NCBI GenBank assembly: GCA_030180075.1
Contig: JASNJN010000380.1
Coordinates: 1 to 58,953 of the forward strand
DNA from: Mikrocytos mackini
Lineage: Eukaryota; Endomyxa; Ascetosporea; Mikrocytida; Mikrocytiidae
Length of the DNA stretch: 58,953 nt
Reading direction: 5' to 3'
Numbering within the stretch: position 1 is the first letter of the stretch; each line of letters begins with the position of its first letter. A program made the position numbers and the translations under genes. The notes under the pieces are model-generated. The model worked only from the letters and a program-made list of their open reading frames with translations, was not told the DNA's origin and did not search any database. Shown in pieces: positions 41,270 through 51,000 of the stretch.

Positions 41270-43024
41270 ATGACAGACAATATAGAGAGAGAAGTTGTTA
41301 TAAAGCTCCTAAATTGTATACTATATAGCAAGAAAATTGACCCAGGAAGTATAGATGGTATTGATTCGGTGTATTACAGACACTATTCAAACATCGTACA
41401 AAAGATTGCGGATATGCTGAAGCTGGAAGCTATGATATTAAAGTACATCAAAGGCACGAAATCCGCGGATGGTTGCTGTTCCCCATCTCGCGCAGCACTG
41501 GGGGAATTCTATAACAAACAAATAGCCAGATTAAGAGCAGCCATATCAAAAACGGACGACAAAGGCCAAGAAACACAATCAATAATTCGCTTCTATTTCT
41601 TTCTACGTCCCTATTATACAGAAATAATCTACCTTGCCAAACAAGTGGAAATAATTAAGAATGCAACAGGCGGACTGATAAGCAAACTCTTAAGACGTGC
41701 TGCAAATACTGGGTCAGTTATTGAAGTGAAGTTCTGTGAGGAAGCCATAAGGTCGGTGGAAATCCCAATTTATAATACGCTTATGCTTTGGATTAATGAA
41801 GGTGTTTTGGTATCGGAAGGAAATGAAGGCAATAGTGAAGAGCATTTTAAATGTGACTTCTTCATACAAACTGATCAAGATGGCCAAATGATTTTATGCG
41901 AACACCTGATCCCGTCTTCCATTTCCTATGAGACAGCTATGGTCGCTCTAAAGTGTGGAAAACTGTTGGGCTTATTGAGAGATAATTTTACACAACAAGA
42001 AATACAACCGATAAAAAACGGGGGCATTGTTGAAGTAAGTGTTGACTTGGGAAGGGGTGATTTGCATGGGAGAATACAGCACAGGTACGAATTCGTTAAC
42101 AAAAGAATGATGGAACTCCTTCACAATGTTTACAATATGGCGCAAATCATAGATTTAACAAAGAATCAACTATGTTTTATGGACAGTTCGTTTTCAGAAG
42201 CTTTGTTGTCTAAATTGAACACTGAACAAGTGTTAGCCCAGCCTAAAACTGGCGAGGTACAGCAACTAAAAAGAGAGTTCAACGCTCTTCAAGAGCAGGG
42301 TACTGGAGAATATCTGGAGTTGTCCAAGAAAGTACTTAGAATATGCCATGAACACGAAAATGGGAAGTTGATATTCTTTTTTTCGTTCAGGAAGTCGCCG
42401 ATCATAGAGCTATTATTTACAGAAAATGACTTGAAGAATCTCGAAACCATATCAAAGCTACTGGTCTCTGTAAACAAATTTTGTTTCGTATCAAGGAAGT
42501 TCCATGAGAAGTTCATATTACCCATAAAGAAAGGGAAGTTGAACTATGTACAGAAGTTTATTATTCAGAACTATAACAAAGTAAACTTCGTCTATATGTC
42601 TCTGTTTGAATCATTGGGAGTGTATAAAATAGAACTAGAGTTTTATAAACTAAAAAAACAACTCAGCAGATGTTCAGATTTTTTCGAAATGAAAGAGCTA
42701 ATAGGCAACGCAATATCAGATATGAAGGATAACTTTACAGAAGGAGGTAGCGATGCATATTGGTACATTCTTAAAAATTTGGGTAAAACTCTTGCGGAAT
42801 TGGAAGAGCTATGCCTGACAACGATCGATGATAGAAACCTAGACAAAGAACGTTGCACCGCTATAATAGAGAGTATAGGGGTAATTTCTACTGTGCTGGA
42901 CCATCTTTTCTATATTTACTTTGAAAGTTCCAGCACTATGAAACACTCTAGCTTCGACTTTCTTGGGAGCTTTCTAAACTTTAATGAGTATTTTACAAAT
43001 AAACAACAAAACAACGTTAACTAA
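41270..43024 (+). CDS. Gamma-tubulin complex component (GCP/Spc97-Spc98 family)
   Basis: 584 residues. Two GCP landmarks are visible. One is the N-terminal grip block IPIYNTLMLWINEGVLVSEG...HFKCDFFI (about 164-200), equivalent to PF..ML..WI..G.L.DP..EFFI. The other, shortly after, is HLIPSSISYETAMVALKCGKLLGLLRDN, equivalent to PSFI...A..IL..GK.L..L. The C-terminal half is helical and fits the gamma-tubulin-binding grip2 region. GCPs nucleate microtubules at organising centres. Closest in layout to GCP2/GCP3 but shorter than animal members (usually 800-900 residues), again suggesting reduction. Which GCP it is cannot be decided by eye. Confidence 0.78.
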   Translation: MTDNIEREVVIKLLNCILYSKKIDPGSIDGIDSVYYRHYSNIVQKIADMLKLEAMILKYIKGTKSADGCCSPSRAALGEFYNKQIARLRAAISKTDDKGQETQSIIRFYFFLRPYYTEIIYLAKQVEIIKNATGGLISKLLRRAANTGSVIEVKFCEEAIRSVEIPIYNTLMLWINEGVLVSEGNEGNSEEHFKCDFFIQTDQDGQMILCEHLIPSSISYETAMVALKCGKLLGLLRDNFTQQEIQPIKNGGIVEVSVDLGRGDLHGRIQHRYEFVNKRMMELLHNVYNMAQIIDLTKNQLCFMDSSFSEALLSKLNTEQVLAQPKTGEVQQLKREFNALQEQGTGEYLELSKKVLRICHEHENGKLIFFFSFRKSPIIELLFTENDLKNLETISKLLVSVNKFCFVSRKFHEKFILPIKKGKLNYVQKFIIQNYNKVNFVYMSLFESLGVYKIELEFYKLKKQLSRCSDFFEMKELIGNAISDMKDNFTEGGSDAYWYILKNLGKTLAELEELCLTTIDDRNLDKERCTAIIESIGVISTVLDHLFYIYFESSSTMKHSSFDFLGSFLNFNEYFTNKQQNNVN

Positions 43025-43089
43025 ATACAATGTCATGTAATTTCGTTAGTTTTATAATCTAATTATCTATAATTCATATTTTAACTATA

Positions 43090-44150
43090 GGTTTATTTAA
43101 CAAGGGAAAATTTAAATTTTCGAAAAATCCCATAGGGTCATGCATATCAGTAAACCCCACGGCCCCACCGTACAGGGGTCAGGGTCGATGCTGAGCGAAA
43201 GGCCTTAAACGGCTAGCATGTTGAGAACACAGTCTCTTCACGTGTCCTGCATGATGGATGCTTCTATGAGAGCTAGAACCTCATCAGGGTCTCACACGAT
43301 AGCCACCCCACCAAAGCTAAACCGCTAAGGTCATGAGCCTTAATATACAAGGGGTGAGCGGAAGGTATACAGATGATACTGGCTCAAAGTATTTTTCAAA
43401 ATACAACTAGGGCAAACACTTTTATAAGACTTCAAATTTAGCGTTTGTAATTGCTAACAGACTATTGCTATTTTTGAAACATGGTTTATTTTTGAAACTC
43501 AGTCTATTATTGACACTGGGCTTATTTCTGAAACAAAGAAAAAACGCCGTAAAATAAAACTGACTGGGCGATATAGACCCAGGGAAAGTTTACAAACGGC
43601 AAGCTCACTTCAAAACACTATTTAAAGTCCATTTGCCTGGTATTCAGTTAGCCAGGGCATGGCGGATCGATAAAAGGTTTATTCACAAAACAAAAAGTTA
43701 ACTTCTAAACTTTTGTCCTTAACCCAAAAGACGCTCACCGAGTATCTATAGCTTAAATAGAGAAAAGGGGTGCATGGGCTCATAAAAGGGCAACAGATGT
43801 GGGAATTTAAAGACTCCAAAAGCCGTTTGAAACGCTTATTCAAAATAAGCCCCTTTCTGCAAGGCTCAGAGTTACAAAAGAACAATTTAAAATAAAAGAA
43901 GTTAACAAACCCAAAATAAGGGATCATTTGTTTAAAGAAATTAACCAGAACCTTTGATTTTGAATATGTATTTAAATGAGGGCATATCGGTTTAATAATG
44001 TTTTGAAAGTTAAAAGTCAATATAACTGGGTTCAATATAAGCCTGTTTCAAAATACAGTGTTTGTGAAACAAATACTCGTCAAGTCTAAGACTTGTGGAA
44101 GGTTTTACTTAGTTTTATTAAGGGATTATGAGTAGGCCAGTAGGTTGAAA
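43090..44150 (-). repeat. Dispersed structured repeat family, copy C (inverted)
   Basis: Reverse-complement relative of copies A and B. The 3' module (43111-43376) is nearly identical to 21541-21803. Four GTTTCARAAATAA-like motifs lie at about 43471-43538, and the hairpin reads CTGGG...CCCAG on the minus strand. Upstream parts (43.68-44.1 kb) share the GTGAATAAAcC word. It occupies the gap between the gamma-tubulin-complex gene and the seven-helix gene. Frames crossing it (for example 43679-44035 -) lack domain character. Confidence 0.6.
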
Positions 44151-45187
44151 GGAGAAATTTATAATTAAATATATAATTAGTTTCTCCGTTACAAAAAAAA
44201 ATAATAAACTTTTATAATTATTTATTTTTTTCAATATGTGACTCCTAATAGATAAACATGTTAGTCCCTGGCAATCCGAACATATTCTCTTAATATAATC
44301 GCTCAGTCTTCTCGATTTACTTCTAGAGAGTCGATTTTTAATCCCTGGGTCCTAGGTATTGAAATACATTCCATGTATTCAAATTGAGATCAACGACTTT
44401 TAATCTTATTCCATCACATGGCCCTCACTATTTAATTAACACGGGATGTAACATGAGGTTTGCTGATATCATTTACCGAGTCCTGGCATTCATTTACCCG
44501 TAAAGTCCTTATCTGTCAATAAACTATTTGTGTATTTATTGTAATTGATATATTCAGAACACAGAGACTATATGCCTCCTTATATACCAAATAATCGCGT
44601 ATGTAACGTTTAGAGACACATGATATGAAAGATTGTATTTGTTCTTTAGTATTTCCACCTTCTTTATCCTGTTCAGGCAACGAATTTGCCCTTGTGTGAG
44701 TTGTCGACAAGTCGCTTGATGACTTACGTTCATGTACAAACTTACCTTCTTTGATTTTGTATGGCGATCTTCTGTGCATATGTTATCAACCTTACAAAAT
44801 TTTTAGAAAAATTAAATTTCCAAAACATACCAAACCTTATACACAACGATAAACATTCCCAAAAGATTACCAAACCTTTAATAAATAATATATAATCGGG
44901 TAACTTTATTAAATAAATAAAAGATGTCTATTAAAAAAGCATTTTTTCGCATATCTGTATGTTGTGTGAGTGCAAATTAGACCTTCCAATTTTAAAAGTT
45001 AAATTTATTTATTCTTTTCAATATCAGGGTTAAAATGTAGCAAAATTTTATAATTCCATAACATTAATAAATCAAACCAATTATGCTTTTTAATTTAAGA
45101 CCGGAAACTATAATATTTATGTTGCGATTTTAAATCGTGAAATTTTAAACAAACGCGCGATTCTCGCTAAGAAGGATACAGCATACT
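44151..45187. other. Intergenic DNA, no gene seen
   Basis: About 1 kb of AT-rich DNA before the seven-helix gene. A frame at 44516-44779 (-) has no domain and host-unlike composition. No RNA gene seen. Confidence 0.45.
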
Positions 45188-46006
45188 ATGGAATCTCTCT
45201 TCGCGGTTATAATGATTATGATATCATCATTTCTACTCATAACATCATCGATAGAACTATACGTTATTCATCTTAGAAGGAAATGTGCAATAAAGACAAC
45301 CAAAAAGCAAAGAACTTTCCCATTATACTGCATAGCCGAGTCTTTGATATTACTAATGCTGTCCATTGTTCAGATTGCGTGTGTCGGTTATAAAGCCGGT
45401 GTTTACTTTGAAGAACTGTTGGTATACTTGGCCCTAGATATAAACATAATTTGCATTATGAAGTTTTCCGCCCAAATTTCATTGGATCTAACTCATTTCA
45501 ATCTTAGGAAACAATATAAGCTGAAGGCAGAGAAGGTTACGTTTATAATTACGATCGTATTGTTTGTGCTGAGTTTATTGGCAACAGGGGCAGGGATAAC
45601 GGGATCGATAACCATTGATCTGATTGTAGATGGTACGTATTCGATGTTTACTACATTTTTACTCGCATCATTAGCTGGTTTTCTTATTAAGAAATATGTA
45701 GACTTTAAATATTTCATTACAAACATTACTTTTAGAAGAAGCAAACAAAATACAGACCAGAAAAAAGAGAACGACAAAGTGCTACTACAGAATTTAAAAA
45801 TAAAGTTGTTTTCGATAAGCACAGTTTGTATTATAGTTTCACTAAAAAACCTCACTGTTTCAATTCTCAGACTTCTGAAGAAAATAAGTCAAAACAGCAG
45901 ATTCGATGGGGTGCCGGAGTATATAAATTTCATTACAGACCTATCCCTTCTGTTAATGTTTCTGACCATTGGATCCCCTTGGAAACTAGTTGATTTAAGT
46001 AAGTAA
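45188..46006 (+). CDS. Seven-helix membrane protein, receptor-like topology
   Basis: 272 residues with seven hydrophobic segments at about 4-27, 43-66, 73-97, 117-137, 142-168, 204-228 and 246-265. The longest loop, about 168-204, is highly charged (FRRSKQNTDQKKENDK) and lies between helices 5 and 6, where the G-protein and kinase contact loop of GPCRs sits. Helix 1-2 loop (HLRRKCAIKTTKKQR) is basic, so the N-terminus is probably outside. I see no conserved class-A DRY or NPxxY motif. It could be a divergent GPCR or an unrelated seven-helix protein. The GRK-like kinase 4.4 kb upstream makes the receptor idea worth testing. The next gene starts 52 bases downstream. Confidence 0.65.
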   Translation: MESLFAVIMIMISSFLLITSSIELYVIHLRRKCAIKTTKKQRTFPLYCIAESLILLMLSIVQIACVGYKAGVYFEELLVYLALDINIICIMKFSAQISLDLTHFNLRKQYKLKAEKVTFIITIVLFVLSLLATGAGITGSITIDLIVDGTYSMFTTFLLASLAGFLIKKYVDFKYFITNITFRRSKQNTDQKKENDKVLLQNLKIKLFSISTVCIIVSLKNLTVSILRLLKKISQNSRFDGVPEYINFITDLSLLLMFLTIGSPWKLVDLSK

Positions 46007-46058
46007 CAAGCCTGTTTATTAATTTTTTTAAGTTTTCAATTTTTAAATTTTATATTTT

Positions 46059-47903
46059 ATGAGCAATGATTCTGACACTCCGCTATACAGACTTCAAGGA
46101 ACCCTGTGCATCCAAGATTACCCATACATAAGGAGCCCGCGGCATGTAATGGATAAGTTGTCGGGAACTAACAAAGTGGAGCATGGCCAGAATTATTTTT
46201 CGTTTGAAAGCTACTACATTTCCAAATCACTGGTCAAGTTCAACATGTTTAAAGAGCTCTCCAAAATATCTTGCTTCCAATATAACAGCCAATCAATCAG
46301 CAATTATAAGCACTTGTCCGAAATGGATGATGAACTCCAACAATTCTATTCGAGTGGGGTTCATGGTACCAAATATGACTCGACATATTATAAAATAAAG
46401 AAATTTTATAGTAGCAACTTATATTTATTCGAAGAATGCCTTCTTCAACTTCTCAAGCGATTGACAAATTCTCCAAACGAAGAATCGGTTTTCAACACTA
46501 TAAAACTGATATATGTTCTCATTAGCTATAAAAACCCAAGTGACATCTTGGTTTCGATTTTACTTTCAGAATTAGCGTCTTACTCGGCTTCGGAGTACTT
46601 ACTTATTGAAGAGAGTGATTTCTTTTCAATAGGGTCGCTTACTTTCAACACGATTCGGAAACTGAAAGAAATGAAAGCTAAAAAAAAGAATAACACAGTG
46701 AAAATAATCCCACCAGATCAGAAGATCTTGCGTTTTCTGGAAATAAAACCACACAAAGCTCGGGAGGGAATTATACCCACGAATTATGTATTGATATACC
46801 CTGCTTCCAGAATATATTGGACCGACAGGTGTAATTGGATAATCAAACCAGATTACCAGTTCCCAGGGTATAAATTGGATTATGATACCGGGCTAAAACA
46901 ATCAGGTAGGTTCTTTGTAAATGAAGAGGTTTTAGAAGGAGATTCTGTGACCTTCAAAGACATCATAGAATATTTTGACACGTATTACAATTTTGAATTC
47001 GCAAACCTAACTTATAAATACGGGTCTAGAACTTTTAGTAGTTCCTTGAAGCTTTTTGAAATCGAGGCATTTTGTAATGATAATTTAATAGACATCGCAC
47101 ACAAATTTTACAGGGAGAAAGAAAATGTTGTTTTTAAAGAAGATATGATTTGGAAAAAACAAGCGGAGAAAAACAAAACAATAAAATTTAATTTTGTCTT
47201 CCATAAGAAGTATTACTGTCTTTTGGACAACTATATAGATTACATGGATGATAAATACCATAACTACATAAAAGAATTGTACTACCAGGTGACTAACGAT
47301 GTAAAAAACAATATCATTCAACTTACAGAACATGACGACTTAATATTTGTTTGTTTGGGCCTAACAATAATGTTCAATGGGAAATTACCGTGCCCATCAC
47401 AAATATTATACAAACACATCGAGCAACTATTGCCTTTCAACAGGACATACAAGAGATCAGAAAATGAATGGAAAACGGAAGTACTGCAAATTGCTGTAAA
47501 CAGTCCTTTTGTCTATAATGTAAATCAGGAATGTCGAGGGAATGTAAACAAAATTCGTAAAAGGTTGCTGAGTTACATTAGTAACAAGTATTCATCGTTC
47601 GGAACTAACCAATTCAATATACAACTTTCTGGTATCGAAACAAATAATTTAGCCATCGTATTGATCAATAAGAATATAGTTAAGATCGAGAACCTCAAAA
47701 AAGAGGCGATATTTGAATGGGAATTCGACAAAGTAAATTTAACGAACAGTAAGGACCAAGAGGATGTTTTTTCTTTAGAGATAGGCGGTGAATCGGTCGA
47801 TTTTGTTTTAAAAGGAAATGCAGATAAGGATTACTTCTGGGAACTCTACAATGAGATTTTAGGCTACAAAGCAGAAACATGTCTATTGGCAACAATGATG
47901 TGA
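46059..47903 (+). CDS. MyTH4 / FERM-like protein without motor
   Basis: 614 residues. A MyTH4-like block lies at about 45-180, with LFEECLLQLLKRLTNSPNEE followed by SVFNTIKLIYVLISYKNPSD. This parallels LCQILKQLNANPSKESVAKG in the neighbouring myosin. The middle is helical and charged. The C-terminal 100 residues (about 505-605: FNIQLSGIETNNLAIVLINK...FEWEFDKVNL) look like a FERM F3/PH-like fold. MyTH4-FERM modules normally sit at the tail of myosins or kinesins and bind microtubules, membranes or cargo; here there is no motor. It converges tail-to-tail on the myosin gene with 97 bases between the stops. A split or captured myosin tail is the likely origin. Confidence 0.6.
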   Translation: MSNDSDTPLYRLQGTLCIQDYPYIRSPRHVMDKLSGTNKVEHGQNYFSFESYYISKSLVKFNMFKELSKISCFQYNSQSISNYKHLSEMDDELQQFYSSGVHGTKYDSTYYKIKKFYSSNLYLFEECLLQLLKRLTNSPNEESVFNTIKLIYVLISYKNPSDILVSILLSELASYSASEYLLIEESDFFSIGSLTFNTIRKLKEMKAKKKNNTVKIIPPDQKILRFLEIKPHKAREGIIPTNYVLIYPASRIYWTDRCNWIIKPDYQFPGYKLDYDTGLKQSGRFFVNEEVLEGDSVTFKDIIEYFDTYYNFEFANLTYKYGSRTFSSSLKLFEIEAFCNDNLIDIAHKFYREKENVVFKEDMIWKKQAEKNKTIKFNFVFHKKYYCLLDNYIDYMDDKYHNYIKELYYQVTNDVKNNIIQLTEHDDLIFVCLGLTIMFNGKLPCPSQILYKHIEQLLPFNRTYKRSENEWKTEVLQIAVNSPFVYNVNQECRGNVNKIRKRLLSYISNKYSSFGTNQFNIQLSGIETNNLAIVLINKNIVKIENLKKEAIFEWEFDKVNLTNSKDQEDVFSLEIGGESVDFVLKGNADKDYFWELYNEILGYKAETCLLATMM

Positions 47904-48000
47904 CTGATTCTATATTATGTGTAAATATTTTAGCAGTTGTATAAAGGTATTGGTATACTTATTTTGGTTTATCTATTAACATCCACTTTAATTACTTAGA

Positions 48001-51000
48001 CTAGATCGGTGGAGGTACATCGTCATCCCCATCGTTATTTTCATCATCTGAGTCTAAATATTGGTTGATATCCGGTACCTCAACATCCTCTTGTTCGTCG
48101 GCATTGAGATCGGGTATGGCTATGCTGTTAGCGACTTCGTCTTTTGTAGGTGGAGGTGGCAAGTCCCCTGCTGACTCCATTTCTGAAGCTTCATCTTCTG
48201 TGTCTTTCCTATACTTATGCTTCTGGATATGGGTTTGCACGAGTTGTTCGAGGGCTTTCTCAATGTGTTTTAAGTCTGTTTTGTGGAGGTGTGGGAGAGG
48301 CTCTTGAATATCGTGGTTGTACTCATTTCTCTTGGCTGATTCTATTTCGGCGTCCGAAGGCATCTTCAGCCTCTGTTGACTTCTTGGGATTTTCTGGACG
48401 ATTTCAGCATGATAACATTTATAGTGTAAAATATACAAAAATGTCATTTTCTCTATGCCGGTCATCTTGCACAATATATGGGACTCTAGGAAAGATTGGA
48501 ACTCTTCGGAAGGAGGGAATGAAGATATGCACACCTTTAATAGCTCGATTCCCTTTGCAACAGACTCTTTGCTTGGGTTAGCATTCAGCTGTTTCAAAAT
48601 TTGACACAGGATCTCATCCCTGAGCGCTACATAACTCACACCGGCAGAAAGTATGACTGTCCTACACTTCTCAATCGTGTTCTTTTTCGAAGGCGTCTTG
48701 TCCCCCATTAATATCTGTATAAATTTGAAAATCCTTATGGCTAGTTTGTTAAGCTTCTTTTTCATTTCCTTATCGTTCTTGGCCTTCATTTTATCGGCGC
48801 TTTCGTCTGGGTTGATTACTGTTGATCTTACGTCTGTTAGTGCATGTGGGATACTTTTCTTGGACCACTTCAAGTATGTTTCGAAAAGTTCTCCCCGACC
48901 AAAGAACTGATACTTAGAAAATGCCTCTGCTCCAATAAGTGCAGGGAAGTTGGGAAGTTCGAATTGAAGTTTATGCATTTGCAGCACTTCATTCTTTATC
49001 GACACGGTCAGCCAGAATACTCTCTCTGGATCTTTTAATTTGGAAGATATCCTGAGCTGTTCTTTTCTAAGTTCGTTTTTACTCATATTAGATTTGGCCT
49101 TTAATTTTTTGATAATAGCGCTTGTGTATCGGGCTTCAGTACTGGCCTGTACGATGGTTTCCATCTCATCTTCTTGAAGGTACTCAATCGCCTGTTTAGC
49201 AGCTTGTTCTATGTTCTTCATCCTCTCTAGATATACCCCCGCTCTGATGATATCATTGCTAAAATAGTTAATAGATTTTGCGCGGTCTAGTATTGGGCTT
49301 AGTTCTTTGGTGTCGATTATTTTCGTATTCCCAGAAGAGAATATTCCTCCGAGTACCTGGTCAATATATTTGATGTTTTCCAAATAGAGAACTGCATCGG
49401 CGACGAGCTTGGATTCTTGTTCTGATAATGGCACTTGTTTGGCCTTTTCGAGCCCTTCTTCTAAAACGTCTTGTTTGACTAGCCTAATACCACGTTTGAG
49501 GGCTCGGTTCGCTGAACAAAGCTTGGTGTATATATCTTTCAGTTTCAAACATTTTCTGGTTCTGTATCGCTTCTTTTCGATTTTGTGGAGTACCTTTGCT
49601 ATGAACTCTTCGTCTTTACAAGTGAGGGCTTGGTTGATGAGTTCTTTGGTCCTACTATCCATCCGGCTTTCAACGGCCTTTTCGTATATCTTGTCCGCTA
49701 GTTTGGTGTATTTGTTGTCCACATTTAACTCCTCAGCCCTGATAATGAACCTTACTAATTCTTCAAGTTTCCTTTCGTCTTGGTCTGGATTAGCTTCCAC
49801 CTCTTTGCATAACCTTTTCAAAGTTTCGTTTATTCGGCTTTTCTCTGTGAATATCGACCACCTTAATTCCATGGTTCGGAACTCCCCGCTTCTGTAGAAT
49901 ATCTTTGTCTTTCCTATCTTCACATTATCCTTGTTGAGTTTGAACTTCTGAACTATGTCCTTTGTTACACTGGTTCCTGACCCGGATATATCGAACAAAG
50001 GACCATACCTTTCATTGAACTCTGTAAGTGGCATGTTAAAGGGATACCCTGTTTTTCTAATTTTAACTGCCTCAAATACTCCAGCGTATAGTAGTTGTTC
50101 ATATGACCTCCTAGAAGTGAATAAGCCCGGCTTCTTCATGTCATTTGGTTTCACACATCTGATATAGTGTGTGCCTGTGCTGGACAAACTCGACATTAAA
50201 CTATTGAGTTCTGAGTTGAATCTCTTCACCACAGACTTCTTTAGTCTCAGTGCCCCTTGTGACAGCAAAGAGGCGTCTTCTTTGAAAAATTCGGAAACAA
50301 TCCCTTCGGATTTGGACAAAAGTTCTACGAGATTTGGCATGAGTGTGTCATTGTTTTTCTCTAGGAATTCAGATGGGTCGTAATCAACAGACCCGGCATA
50401 GTGTGTTACCTTCATTTTGTCTAGACCCCCGTGAATGATTTCGTTTCCATTTTTCTTCTCCTTTCTCGATAAAGTTCTTATTTTATCGATGAGGTCTTTG
50501 GTGTTTCCTCCTGGAATTTTCAGTTCTTCGTCCACTAAGAAAAACACGCTGTTCTTTTTGCCACCTATTGACTCGATGACTTGGGCGTTGTCCCAATGGC
50601 AGACACTGTCGAACTTTATGCCTTCTCTGGCATATAACTCCTCCTCGAGTTTGAATGTTGTTAGGTTGAATAGCTGTTGGAGTCTCTCGTTAGTGTAGTT
50701 GATACACAACTGTTCTAGTGAGTTCTTTTTGAATATTTCAAATCCGAATATATCCAATATTCCTATCGAGCTGTAGTGGCCGGACTTCTTACCATCTCCA
50801 ACTTTGAGCGAGTCGTTCACAATTTTTACTATATAAGTGAAAAGGCGCGAATAAATCGTCTTGGAGATTGCATCTCGTACTTTGTAAGCGTTTTCAATTC
50901 GAATATCTCCGACGATATTCTCGCCCGATACCTTTGACATTTTCTTGGTCAGCGCAAGTTTTAGCCCCTTCTCTTCTACCTTAAGCAATTTCGCCGCCTT

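Noticed and set aside
44516-44779. 87-codon frame on the minus strand before the seven-helix gene
   Set aside because: No domain, overlapping alternative frame of similar length, AT-rich low-complexity C-terminus.
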